A stretch of 64,000 nt of DNA from Volvariella volvacea V23 (Eukaryota > Basidiomycota > Agaricomycetes > Agaricales > Pluteaceae): assembly GCA_000349905.1 (NCBI GenBank), contig KB722739.1:292615-356614 (forward strand), given 5' to 3'. A program made the translations under genes and the position numbers. Numbering within the stretch: position 1 is the first letter of the stretch; every line of letters starts with the position of its first letter. Under the pieces are notes generated by a model. It ran no database searches. It was not told where the DNA came from and saw only the letters and a program-made list of their open reading frames with translations. Below, piece after piece: positions 36,021-47,746 of this stretch.

Positions 36021-38473
36021 CTAGCTCTTCTTCCCATCCTTTGCATCTTCCAATGCCTCCCTAACCCTCTTGTTCCACACTTGAAGCTCCTTTTCCAATG
36101 AAGCAACCATCTCCCTAACCTCCTTCCCAACTAATCCTCCTTCACTCGAATACCCAAATCCGACGAGCAGCTCGTTTCGAGCTCTGATGAGAGTCTCACA
36201 GGCCAGTTTCAATCTCTGAGCACCAGAAGGTGGGTATCGTTGCATCATTGATAGCATCGAAGAAGACATGGGATCGCTTCTGGTGTTGGAAGGATCCACA
36301 GGCGCTTCAGGAGACTTGACTTTAGGGTCGGGTTCATCCACAGCCAGCAATTTTCCGAGCTCTGCCAAGGCGATTCCTCGAACTGGATGACCATAAATCA
36401 AAACATCGTCCAATCCAGTAAAGGAACGCGTGGCTACTCGAATCGCATCGTCGAGTTTCTCTTGGGCTTGGGATGATGTAGGCGATGATGACGAGGATTC
36501 AAGAGAAGATATCAATAGCGTTTGATGAAGACGTGATAAGGCGAGTAGAGGATGAGAAGAAAGGCATACACCTGCTGAAAGAAGGATCGGGACGAGCTTG
36601 GAGGTCAGTTGAAGTGCCTTGTTGGGATCTGTGGGTTTGTTGACTATATCAGAACATACGCGATGTAGTATGTTAAAATAGTCTGACCTGTCAGTTGAAC
36701 CTTTGTTGCCTTGTCCAAGGCCTCTTGACCTAGCCTTACTGCATCTAACACCGAATCCGTATCAGATACGACCGCTTTGCAAGAGGTGCAGCGCGTCAAG
36801 TCACTCTCTATATTCCGGTGATTGGTGAGAAATTATCAAGAAGAACGCGGGTAGGAACATAAACCAACCTTGTGTTGGAATCGGACATCTACCACCGCAC
36901 TTCCTTGGGCAGTGGAGAGATTCCCTAGGATCTACGTCATGCCCCTTCGAACACAGAGAACATTCGCACGTAAAGTGATAGGTTTCTCGAAGCGATTTGC
37001 GACGAAGCAGCCGTGGAAGTGTTATATCGATGTAGGAGGTTGTAATCTTGGATCGTAGTTATGAGATAAAAGCTCCGACATCACAAGATGAAAACGACAG
37101 CGTTACCTCCTCGTTCGGCGCAATTGGTTTGATTGCGATGATCTGTAGCAAGGGCTCGTTCTTCTCTGGATCTGATGAAGCGCGTGGAAAGACGATAACG
37201 GCGTTGGGGTCACAGGAATGGTTGACTAGTGCTGCTATTGGTGAAACCGATGCACCTAAGGGGGTTAATGATGGTGAAGTAATTGTGAATGTATTAGTTA
37301 TAAACTATTGCAGAAAAATGTGATCAGACATTGCAGAGGGACGGGTGAAGGAGGGACCTTACCCTGGAAACTAGATCAAGTAGATCCCCAATCGACGATA
37401 GGCCGTATGGGGCTAGCTCTTCTGGGGATGAGAGCCCAAGGTAGCGGACGAAAGCCTGAGAGAGATGGGCGTGAACTTCATATGATGAGGCCTGGAGGTT
37501 TTTTCTGTCTAGAGAGGATCGAGTCAAGTTTGATGAAAGATAACGAAGATATTTTCGTACGTGACTGCATCGCATCGATTTCCTTTGCCTACAAAATAAT
37601 TTATTTCAGTGCTCTTGCTTAATCGAGGGTAATGGCAGAGCGGCCACATACCCATGCCGAATCTAATCCAAGTTTTTGTTTCCTCCATAAAATCCTCGCA
37701 AGACATCTCACGGCATCGCTTGGAACGGAAAGCTCAGAACTCGGTGCAGACTTAGCCCAATTCTGTAATGCAGTACATTCACGCTTGTGAAGTGACCAGT
37801 CCCTATTTTGACAAGCCTTGAAACGTTAACATTACCACCCTGCAAAGAAGACGAAAAAGGTCGTATAATACCTACAGCAGTGCAATAGAAGATTGTCTGG
37901 CATTGAGTGCACCTCTTGAGCCCAGACGATGAGGCGGGTGCGAAACAAGCGGAACAATGAGTGGAAAGATGCTGATTGGATAGCGCAGCGATGTGGGGTT
38001 TGACTGAGATCAAAGTAGAGCCTGCATTCGGAGACTAAGTAAATAAGCTATGCAGAAAACGAGAAGGAGTGGTTACCAGCTCTGTATGGAGCCGTTGCCC
38101 ACAGTCCCCTTCCGGCCCTCTTTGTAGAGCGTACGACTAGCGTGTTCGGCAGCTCGTTATACAGTCCGTGAGGGCTTTCTTCCTCTGCCGGCACAACCTC
38201 CTTGCTAGCCTGCATGCGATCAGGAGCTATAGATGTCGCGCCTTTAGATTCTACATGCTCTGATGTGGCGTCTACGTCGCCCTCCGCTGTAGGGATTTTC
38301 GACGGTTGACTAACATCTCGCATCTCGACGTCGCGTGTTTCAACCTCAGGTTCATTGCGCACTAAGGTCTCTGGCACTGAGACCGCTTCTATAGGTTGGC
38401 TACTGTTGGTATTGAGAAATGATTTTGCGGCTTTAGATTTGCGTGAAGCATGGAGTTGGGAGAAAGAAGACAT
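36021..38473 (-). CDS. SET and MYND domain (SMYD-type) lysine methyltransferase
   Basis: Probable protein lysine methyltransferase using S-adenosylmethionine, on histone or non-histone targets. ATG at 38473. An acidic, Ser-rich N-terminal extension (~110 residues) precedes the split SET domain: VRSTKRAGRGLWATAPYRAG (SAM loop). The MYND zinc finger follows: THCSACFAPASSSGLKRCTQCQ, TIFYC, ACQNRDWSLHKREC. Then a linker with YLGLSSPEELAPYG and the SET core PIAALVNHSCDPNAVIVFP, the NHSC motif that binds SAM and forms the pseudoknot. The post-SET cysteine cluster is FTCECSLCSKG. The C-terminal ~250 residues are helical, TPR-like, and end EDAKDGKKS. All Cys/His of the MYND finger are present. The gene start is only 127 bases from the stop of the Atg27-like gene. 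Confidence 0.9.
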
Positions 38474-38599
38474 TTGAGCACGGTAAATAAACGCGTTGCC
38501 GATTGCCTGGAGCTTGTTTGTCATCGCCCCCAGAACTAAACTTTTCCATTACTATAAATGGGGGTCTCCAATATGCATCGAAGTGGGTTGCGAGTAGGC

Positions 38600-39811
38600 C
38601 TACAAACTACCATAGTTTCGGCGGTCATGATAACTAAGGGACATCTGCGATTTTCCGTGTTCAGGGTTATCCGTTAAAGGGAGCTCATTGCTGTATGGGT
38701 ATAATTTCTCGTTTCGTGCCCAAACTCCTGACCACCTCCGAAGAACGAAGCTGACTGCTGCTACAAACAGCGTGCTGCAATCTGTGAGCCAGATGTATCC
38801 ACAATCTCAAAATACTCTAACTTACAACAAAAGCCCATGTAAGACGAATGAGGTGCTTGGGCGAAGCCCGGGTGGTGTAGGTTCCTCTGCATCAGGGTCA
38901 GCTGGTGGCTCAGCAGGTGGATCTGGGTCCGCTTCTGGCGGGGGTGGGGGTGAAGTTGGTTCCTCCGCAACTTCGGCACACGCGTGTTTTGTCTTCCAGG
39001 AGAAAGTGTGCGTTCCGTTCCAGTTCCATGCGAACTCCGGTGTGCTGTTCTGTATGAGGTTATATAAGCTTCCCTTTCATTTATCTTATATTGGGCAGCT
39101 ACCTCTGGTGCGTCGACATCACAATAGAACACCAATGAGGCCTTTTGTGTTTGATTGGTATACTTGCCTCCATGTAAAGTTAGTCTCAGGGGTCCTGTTA
39201 GTATTGCTCGAGAGTCAAAAAGGCTTGCTGCTAGAGTTACGTTCAAGGAAGTCTCACCGTGAGGGCCATCATCTTCTTGCTCTTTAGGCAATAACTTGAA
39301 TTTGGGGACGAGGCCCGGCTCCCCAGAAATCGGAACGACTTGGAGTATTCTCGTGGGCTCAGACGGATGAGAAGGTCGAGTGTTTTCCACTGCGGCCCGG
39401 GAGCTATGTTATTCTTCCTTTGATTCTTCCGCGCCCGACTGAATAACTCACCAGTCAAGCATATCCACGTGCCTTCCGGACACTTATCCCGCACTTGTGA
39501 GCTTATTAAAAATATAGATAAGTTGCACGTACCTGGAGTTCTGCAGGGAGGGTGTAATCTCTGTGTAGTTTGTCCTGCAGGTTCATTCTATATACCCTCT
39601 TAGTACGCGTGGGCGGCGTTTCCTCCGCAACAGATACTAAGAGTGAATCTGCTCGGCGAGACTCCAGAAGAGGGCATAGACGAAAGCTGTATCTATCAAT
39701 AGATACATTGCAGGGTATAGACCCAGCAGAGACGAGCGAGCCAAATAGAACCAGCAGTGCCAATGGAGTCGTCCAACCAAAGATACGATAGGCGCGGCCG
39801 GTGATGGTCAT
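38600..39811 (-). CDS. Atg27-like type I membrane protein (mannose-6-phosphate-receptor-homology fold)
   Basis: Likely sorting receptor cycling between Golgi, endosome and vacuole; yeast Atg27 supports Atg9 trafficking. ATG at 39811. A signal peptide is visible (TPLALLVLFGSLVSAGSIPC). The lumenal domain has Cys pairs: CNVSIDRYSFRLCPLLE, CPEGTWICLTG, NSSYCLKSKK, LVFYCDVDAPE and HTFSWKTKHACAEV. A proline/acid-rich stalk (PPPPPEADPDPPAEPP) follows. A 50-nt intron (acceptor ATTGCAG) splices the membrane segment SFVLHGLLFTLFVAAVSFVL. The basic RRW stop-transfer is followed by a ~40-residue cytosolic tail ending in YGSL, a YxxPhi endosomal sorting signal at the extreme C-terminus, as in Atg27. Without that splice choice the frame would end early. 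The family call rests on architecture and the cysteine pattern, so I keep moderate confidence. Confidence 0.68.
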
Positions 39812-40492
39812 CGTAGCAGGCAGTATTGAGGGAAAGAGGAGGCGACTGAGGATGCAGGGTTACCTCCCTTCTCGTCTCCATTCATATTCAAATGTTTCCT
39901 CATAAGCACGGCTACGCCAACGTGCTACCAGCTCCTTTATTTGGGATAAGGAAGGGTTATCACGCAAGTCATTCACCTTCGAGGACCCTGTCAGCTGTCA
40001 TCGGATCTTCCCGACCAACGTAAACTCCGCTAGAGGTATCGCTCCGGCCGACTCTCTTCTCCGCTCCGTCTTCGTGGTCGCCATGAATGTCGTACTCAGT
40101 CCCTCCGCAATTACTACTGTATACATCTTATACATTTTCTTCTCAATTCTATCTTGCTCGTCTTGAACGCCCGAAGTTCTGCCATTATCAATAGAAGGCC
40201 AAACCGGCTTCCTGTCGCCGCATGCAGAAGAATCCTAAGCCCGCTTCTGGTTGACGACATACCGGACACTCATTCGAACTTGCTATCACATGGTTTTCTT
40301 CATCGTCAATGCAAAGGAACGTTTTCTGGGCTTCGGGCCGTCGACCTCGTCATGATCTCCAGTGAAAATTCTCTCGACGGAGCGCATGGCCCATGTATGG
40401 CAACGGTTATATACAACCGCAAACTAACCCCTGGAGAGCACTCTGCGAGACTAAGCCTGACTGTCTAACTTCATTTGTCAACCACCACCACC
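39812..40492. promoter_or_regulatory. Divergent promoter region between Atg27-like and PL26-like genes
   Basis: 680 bases between two outward start codons. A TATA-like TATACATCTTATACATT lies near 40120-40137 and a CT-rich tract precedes 40493. Frames here start at non-ATG codons or lack motifs. Confidence 0.45.
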
Positions 40493-43400
40493 ATGAGCAA
40501 GCCCCGAGCAGAAGATGGCGTTGACTTACACTGGGTGGATGGTGTCGCTCCGACTATGGCGCCGTTGGATAGTGCATTTGGGGTACCATGGGCCCAGGGT
40601 GAAGTTGACAGGACTACTCCGTTTCAGGTCACAAGCGCATCTGGAAAGCCTATGCCTATCCAGTCGTGGCCACTTGCATAGTAAGTGCACCTTGGTTAAG
40701 GGTTTGACGCAGGCGCCCTAAATGTATATGTACACCAGTTGGCCAGACGGGAGTTTAAAGTGGACTGGACACGCACTCGCGGCTAATGGAACAATTGGGC
40801 ATGACTTTCATGTTGCACCGGGTACACCTGTTGAGCCAGATAACCCTGTCTCTGTTGAAGAGTCTTCCTCATCGATTACTGTCTCAACGGGTTCATTTTC
40901 AGGTAAGTTCCAATAGCATATATGCACTAATATAGGCTTAGAGTGTTTCCGTAGCAAGATTCAATCGTTCAGGCTCAGCGCTCGTGGATTCACTTTCGCT
41001 TTCTGGGAAGACATTAGCTTCCGGCGGTACCCTCGTGGTACAATTGCAAGATGGTCCTGATGAATTTGAACTCGAGGGCTCACGTCCAACTGTTGTCGGT
41101 TTGACTGGCGTCATTGATACGGTAACGGTCGAACAGTCTGGTCCCGTTCGCGCTGTTGTAAAGGTGAGTTTGGCTGTTCATGTACAAAAGTGCGCATATA
41201 CCCACCCAACTACTCGCCATTAGGTTACAGGAAAATATTCTGGAGGCGGCCATGCCGACTTCTTGCCATTCATCGTACGCTTCTATATTGCTGCCGGAGC
41301 CTCAGGCCTTCGCATGGTCCACTTCTTCGTTTACGATGGCGACCAGACCAAGGATTTTATCAGAGGAATTGTAAGTCATTTCCTTGATCGGAGACGAAAG
41401 CAGAGCGCTCACAGATTCCTAAGGGACTACGCTTTTCCACACCGCTGACAGACGAGTTATACAATCGCCATGTCCGCTTTGCCAGCGCCGAAGGTGGGAT
41501 ATGGGGTGAACCTGTACGCGTAGTATCAGGCTTGCGTCGGGATGCTACGGCTCCCGTGTTGTCAGCACAATTCGAAGGAAAAGCAACACCAGCCATCTCA
41601 ACTTGGCCGACGAACGTTTCCTCCGGTGTCAACCAACTTCCTATTTGGTCCGACTTTACGTTGGACCAGTTGTCGCCCACCAGGTTCACAATATCAAAAA
41701 GGTCGAACGCGGGAAGGAACGCTGCGTTTTTGAATAATGCAGGGTTTGGGACTAAGGCTGCGGGGTTGGGATATATTGGTGGTGCGACGGGCGGCGGCAT
41801 AGCGTTCGCGTTGAAAGGTATACCCTTGGGGCGAATTATGATGTCCAACAGCCGTTCTAAGTTTCTATACAGATTTTTGGCAAGGCGCTCCTAGGGGCTT
41901 TGACATTCGTGATGCAGGATCGGATACAGCCACGACAACACTTTGGGCGTACAGTCCGCGGGTGTGTATTTTCTTGGTCTTGCGTGCTGGTGTTTGGCTC
42001 ACCGTCATTCAAGGCACCAGCCATGGACTTGCGACATTATGACACTGTTCCGCATGGCGTGAGTTGGTTTGCTTTATTGAATGCAGTCTAGACCTACAGA
42101 TTGCCGTCTCGCAGCTAGATCTCACATATGAAGACGTGGGTGACCCAGACCCAAACCCAATAGGAATAGGTCGTTCCTATGAGGCATCCTTGCACTTATT
42201 CAGGGAAACGCCAGATAGAGCCATTCTTGCACAGCTTGCAGCATACCATGTACGTTGCTTCGTAAGGTCTTGTAGATCCCCCCGTTCATATCCCCCGTTC
42301 TAGGCCAACCCACCTCAAATAGTTGCCCGGCCAACGTTCTACGCCTCACATAAGCTGTTCGGGGGTCGGTGGTGAGTCCTATTACGACGATCACAGATCA
42401 ATGCGATTGAAGTGATGCAGGAACGTTCCGAACGCCATGGGGGCTACTTTAAATGCTATCGAAAAACGCAAGAACGATCTCCTGGACTTCTATGTCAAAG
42501 TAAGATCAAATCTATGCCCTCACAAACCGAGTCAACTCAGCTCAAAACTAGGATATTGATCAACGACAGTTCTACGGCTTCTGGGACTATGGGGACGTAA
42601 TGCACACGTATGATCAGACTCGTCATACCTGGAGATATGACGTTGGGGGATATGCTTGGGACAATGGAGAGCTTGGTCAGTAATGTCAAAATCATCTTGC
42701 ATGTGGTTTCGACTCATCATTATATTATGGTTTCAGGCACTGATCTATGGTTGTGGATGTCATTCCTAAGAACTGGGCGTGCGGATATTTTTCGAATCGC
42801 ATACGCCATGACGCGACATATTTCAGAGGTAGACACGCACCATATTGGCCCTTTTGCTGGTTTGGGGAGTCGGCATAATGTATCCCATTGGGGAGACGGC
42901 GCCAAGGAGGCTAGAGTTAGCGGGAGCACTCTAAGGCGGCCATTCTATTACCTTACAAGTGGGTCTCCTTTGTCGCTGTCGTTGATGCATCCTGGCGTGT
43001 TTCGTCGCCCAGCCGATGTCATCAAAGTCAGTAATGCCGACGACGTACTGATGCTCCATGCTTCCGTATTTGGCACCTGTGCTGGACTTTATCTATGATA
43101 GCTGATGAACTTATGGGAGACCTCATGGATTACTCATTGCAAGCTGACCAGACCATCATGACATGGGAACCGTTACGCAAGGCGTTACCACCTCCCCCGC
43201 CGGGGGTGCCAGGGAGATTGCGAATTGGGCCCGACTGGACTGCGCTGGCCGGCAACTGGTTTACAAAATGGGAACGCACAGTTAGTGTCATCTCCTCATC
43301 GCATCTATTTACGTACTGATGTTGGCGGGCGTACTTGGGCTGGACCCTATAGAACGACACAAAATGGCGGGACCGCATCAAGGTTGGTATGGTAAGTGAA

Positions 43401-44878
43401 ACATACTGTCACCGTCTAATCTCTATTGATAGCTCACCGTATTTCGGATTTTCATTGCGTATTCCTATTGTTCTCAACAATGCCTACGTGGATCGACAAT
43501 GGACATTTATGGACTCCGATCCGAATCGGACTTTAGCATGATATTGGTGGCTTCGAGTTTGGCCTGTTCACTGGAAATGGCGCAGCTGTTGGATGGGATG
43601 CTGACACTGGTCATATGATTGATATTGGTGAAGGAGGTTCGGGGTCGTGAGTATTCCTCCGACAGAGGATTTTTTTATGATTGAGTTCAAACTGATGATG
43701 GTGGCTACCCTGGGTCGTGAATGAATGATAGGTACCATTTGACAATGCTATTCGGAGGCGGCGAGTTCTTAATGGAGGTGACGGAATTGATCACTGATGA
43801 ACCGGAGTTTGATGCGGCTTGGTTGGATTTTTGTCGGCTGTATAATGCATCTAATCAAGAGTGAGTGCACTTTGCTTTTGGATTTGGAGATTTTCAGGAC
43901 TGTTGGCTTTGTGGCTGCTGGATATGGGCTAGTTTCAATTGGGATAGACGATATGAACTATTGCTGATGTCGTGTTTTCACAGGAAAGTTGCGCGATATG
44001 GCAAAAGCTTTTCTAGTGGCGGCTTCAACCAGGTACGGACTATCCCATAGAGCAGTACAGTATTGTGCACGTCTTAACCGTATCTACAGCTATATGCCAA
44101 ATTGCAAGCCTATGCAGGTTAGGATTTCGACCCATTCCCTCGGCTATTCTACCGATGCTCACTAAACGGGTACCTTAAGGTGAAAGATTGAATAATACAT
44201 CTCTCAAGCAAGCCGCTTGGGGATTCATAATAAACAATAATGTGGGCGTGTGGGCAGCTCCTGTCGAGGTCGGCGGCCCCAACGTCATTAATCCCATCTC
44301 CGAGGTCAGCATCCCATCTTTCCCCTCATCCTTTATCCGCTCCACTGCCGTCGAGTAATGATGACTGATATTATGACTGTTCTTGACATCATGACATTTC
44401 CATTGCGGCGGGCGACGCACTGACACCTCACGTCGATTGTCGTGCTTTATAGATACCTAATTTGAACACGAATGATGCTGCCTCTTTGTCGCTGTCAGAA
44501 TACGCGGTGATGGCAATCGCGCCCGAGCTGGCACCCAACTTGAATCAGAACGAGCCTGATGATCGTAACAAGTCCAAGAATGGTCGTCAGCCTTGGACTC
44601 AGCCCCATGCTCCGGACGCCCGCGTACCCGCGTCACCTCATCCTGATGATGCGAGTGCTACAGCAATTGATTATCATCATAGGAAAGCACTATCGGGCTC
44701 CGGAGAGAGCACAGCAGATGATGAAGACGAGAAGACAATCATGGGCGATGTAGATGAGAAGAAACAGGACAACGACCTTGAAACGCGGATCAGGGATAGC
44801 AATCGGAATGATCCCAGGGGTAGTACTGGAAAGAAAGGCAGGGATCTGTTGAGGAGACTGATGTGCATGGGTGGTTGA
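40493..44878 (+). CDS. PcRGLX/YetA-like protein (PL26-type exo-rhamnogalacturonan lyase family)
   Basis: Probably cleaves rhamnogalacturonan oligosaccharides from pectin, if active. ATG at 40493 gives MSKPRAEDGVDLHWVDG; no signal peptide is evident. The N-terminal beta-domain has FGVPWAQGEVDR and LAYWPDGSLKWTGHA; then VRFYIAAGASGLRMVHFFVY, GLRRDATAPVL and IGGATGGGIAFAL. The catalytic (alpha/alpha)-type region follows: FWQGAPRGFDIRDAGSDTAT, QFYGFWDYGDVMHTYDQTRH, WRYDVGGYAWDNGEL, DLWLWMSFLRTGRADIF, GLGSRHNVSHWGDGAKEARV, STLRRPFYYLTSG. C-terminal blocks are KWERTNDTKWRDRIK, YHLTMLFGGGEFLMEVTELI and GPNVINPISEIPNLN. About 15-20 introns. Between 43391 and 43541 the exons do not join in one frame (see findings), so the gene could be damaged. 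The last ~120 residues form an acidic, low-complexity tail ending in RRLMCMGG, unusual for this family. Family call from motif style, moderate. Confidence 0.68.
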
Positions 44879-45696
44879 GTGTGTATCTCTTATCTTATTT
44901 ATTCATGTAAGGATAAAAATTCCATTGGCTATTGAGGCCGTTGAAAAATTTTAAATGTTCGAGCAAGGCGTATTGGATCTCCTGTGCCTTAGGGTGAGTG
45001 CAATCTCCATTAAGTGCGAGCGGAGAGCCCGAGCATCAGATGCGGGGTAAATTCGTGAACCAGACCACAAATATAGAATCCAGCCCAGTGCCAGCGTGGA
45101 TTGTGCGACCAACTCTATTGCACAAACCCTTGCTCATTCTCCTAAATGCAGCAGAAGGGACTCTGATCACCATCATAGAAGTTGATTGGAATTGTACATG
45201 ATATCCCCTTACGGCCAGAACTTCGTTGGCGTTTCCAAATGCGAGTTGCGTAATTAATCCAGTCATAGAGAAGAAGGCGATGCGTTCCGAGTCTTCTCAC
45301 ACAAGAGATATGGCTTTATCAAATTTACTGCATATTCATTTGAGAGCGACTATTGACAGGCGAAGTGTGTAATATGTACTACGGAGCAAAGATAACTGTA
45401 TCAACTAGTACCAAGGGAGGTAAACGAACCGAATAGTCAAGGGGTCGATGGGGAGATTGTATTCAACTAAGACAGGAGCCCGATTTATATCTAGTACACG
45501 GGGAGAAACAAAAGGTCCAATTGCAAGAAAGAGAGACAGAGAGAGAATGTGACCAGTGCGAATAAATAAGGAGTGCTTCAGCGGATAAAGAAAGAGTGTC
45601 AGATCAATCCGTCAGCCAGCGGACTGAGGTGTAGTGGGTAGTGGGTAGTTAGGTGTTGTATAGCGATGTGGAGTTATGTGATGACTATGTTGAGAT
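44879..45696. other. Convergent 3' spacer between PL26-like and P450 genes
   Basis: Both flanking genes end here. Short frames only (44998-45201 +); AT-leaning, compatible with two 3' untranslated regions. Confidence 0.5.
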
Positions 45697-47746
45697 TTAG
45701 AACTCGCTTGTGTACTTCTCTGAGCGGAGCATGGTCTCGATTTCCTTGGAACGGGCTTTGATGGAGCACTTGAAGTTCTCGGGGATGCTGCGAAACCATT
45801 TAAGCAATGGATCAAACCCGGAGGACAGCGCGGTACTTACCAGACCATGGAGGAGACGTATTCGTAGTTGGGTTCAATCTCCTTTCCATTTTCATCCCGG
45901 GCCTTCTTAATTTCGAGTGTAGAGAGGATCATCGCAATTGAGATCCACAAGGAGGCAGTGGCCATAAAGCGTCCAGGGCAGATACGACGGCCGAAGCCGA
46001 AAGCCATACCAGCGGGGTCCTTGACGGAGGGGTCGATTTTGCCGTTCTTGAGGAACCGTTCGGGCTTGAAGTTGTAAGGGTCGGGATAGACCGTCTCGTC
46101 GTGCATCATTGCCCAGACATTGGGGATCATGACGGAGTTGGCAGGAATTCGGTAACCGCGATAGACGTCCTCTTCAGTCAAGCAGTGGGGAACGGCTAAT
46201 GAGGACGCTAAGCGTTAGAATTCATCGCTATTAGCGAAACTGGACTAACCGATGGGTGTGACAGGGTGCCACCGTAGGACCTCCTTAACAATGGCGGAGA
46301 CGTATGGCAGGTTTTCTTCGTCGGAGAATTCAGGAAGGTTGCCCTTCCCAAGGACACGGTCAAGTTCTTCTTGTGCTTTGCGTTGAGCCTCGGGGTTTGC
46401 CAACATGGCGAGAAAGAAGGTGCCAAGAGCGGAGACAGGCTAAGCTAAAGTTAGTTATCCGAATCTTTCATGTTATGCGTTTTCCTTACAGTATCAGAAC
46501 CGGCTGCATACAAAAGTCAGATTAATGCTCTAAGATTAGCAAGCAGGACGACTTACCGATGTACATCGCAGCTGCGGTATCTTGAATGAGAAGCTCTTGC
46601 TCGGCCACATCCTTGGAATCATCCACCTTCTCCAAGCAGTAGGAGATGTAGGAGGCTGGTGCATTGCCTTCAGCCTGTTAGAACGCAGAATTGTCAATAT
46701 CTCCGCTGCTTCGAACTTTGAGTATCCAAAAAACTTACAATTCTCTTCTTCCCGGCGGTGTATGGCATCTCCCACATTGTCTCTGCCAGCTTCCTCCACT
46801 CCTTGGCCTTCCTCTTGAAGCCTGCGCCCGGCATCCAGTCCGGGACGCGCTTCAAAATAGGCAGCGAGTCGACCAAGAATGTTCCAGGAACCATGGCAAC
46901 AGTCGCGGGATGAACTGCACCCTTCGCTGCAGCAATATATGGATCGTCTTTTGGTAAGACGTCAAGACCGTAAGCAACCGCCATAACCAGGGCTCCAGCC
47001 ATGCTGTGCATGTTTGTTAGGTCACTTTGTAAGTTGAAATCAGAGTGGGATGCTCACTGGCGAAAGTGTTCAAGAAAATCATCAGGATCATCAAGGAGTC
47101 GAACCAACATATCCTTGGTTGCCTTGATTTCATGGGGTTGGTAGCGAACGATAGCAGCAGGGTGAAATTCTTGGTCTGCGTAGCGAAATAAAGTAAGGAC
47201 AAAGTCTGCAAGGTACAACAGCCCACTTACGAAAGAGTTTCCTGTGCTTCCGCCAGAAATCACCGTATGGCATAAAGCCACTAGAAAATGAAAACTGCGA
47301 TTGATATAATATAATCTCTAAGTTCCTTGAGGTGCACTTACAAATTGAACGACCAGCCCATGAGCTCATTGACCATGGGTAGGCGAGTTCTGCTCGAGTA
47401 AATGGACGACCGTTTTTCGAATAGGTCGTATGCAGTCTCGGCGGAATTGACAACGACAACGGATGTACCCGCGAGATTAACATGGATCAGGTCTGAATCT
47501 GTTGGAGATATAGGAATCAGCAGTTTATCCAAGTACTCATGCGAAGCACTTACTGTAGTCTTTACCCCACTGCATGTAGGTCTCCCATTCATACTTCTTG
47601 GGCATATCCAAGAGGTTGCCAATAATAGGCAATCCTTTGGGACCGGGTGGCAGCGGTAGGTTGGAGGAACTGGTACGTCTGTAGTAGACAATGGCGACGA
47701 TGGCGAAAGCCAGAAGAACAGCCACAAGATCGTTTGACATGGGCAT
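45697..47746 (-). CDS. Cytochrome P450 monooxygenase (microsomal, CYP64/O-methylsterigmatocystin-oxidoreductase-like)
   Basis: Heme-thiolate monooxygenase anchored in the ER, fed by NADPH-P450 reductase; substrate unknown. ATG at 47746, membrane anchor LVAVLLAFAIVAIVYY, proline-rich hinge LPPGPKGLPIIGNLLDMP. The C-helix region is GFMPYGDFWRKHRKLFR. The I-helix oxygen-activation motif AGSDT is encoded by a 14-nt micro-exon (46490-46503). The K-helix ExxR is in AIVKEVLRWHPVTPI, the PERF motif in NFKPERFLKNG, and the heme loop is FGFGRRICPGR with the Cys ligand. The last exon encodes ENFKCSIKARSKEIETM and stops at 45697. Around 10-12 introns; about 510 residues in total, normal. All catalytic motifs are intact, in contrast with the P450 stub at 15.5 kb, which has the same N-terminal style. 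Confidence 0.95.
46490..46503 (-). other. 14-nt micro-exon encoding the P450 AGSDT motif
   Basis: Minus-strand context: ATCG/GTAAGT upstream donor, TATGCAG acceptor, then CCGGTTCTGATACT, then GTAAGG donor. Joined, it reads I-AGSDT-PVSALG in frame. The exon carries the I-helix Thr essential for oxygen activation. Confidence 0.85.

Noticed and set aside
38761..39390. Alternative 209-codon frame within the Atg27-like gene
   Set aside because: It reads through introns; the spliced frame gives the cysteine pattern, membrane segment and tail.
29960..47746. ALDH, AKR, PL26-like and P450 genes as one metabolic gene cluster
   Set aside because: Housekeeping-type genes (SET-MYND, Atg27-like) lie between them, there is no backbone enzyme, transporter or regulator, and strands are mixed.
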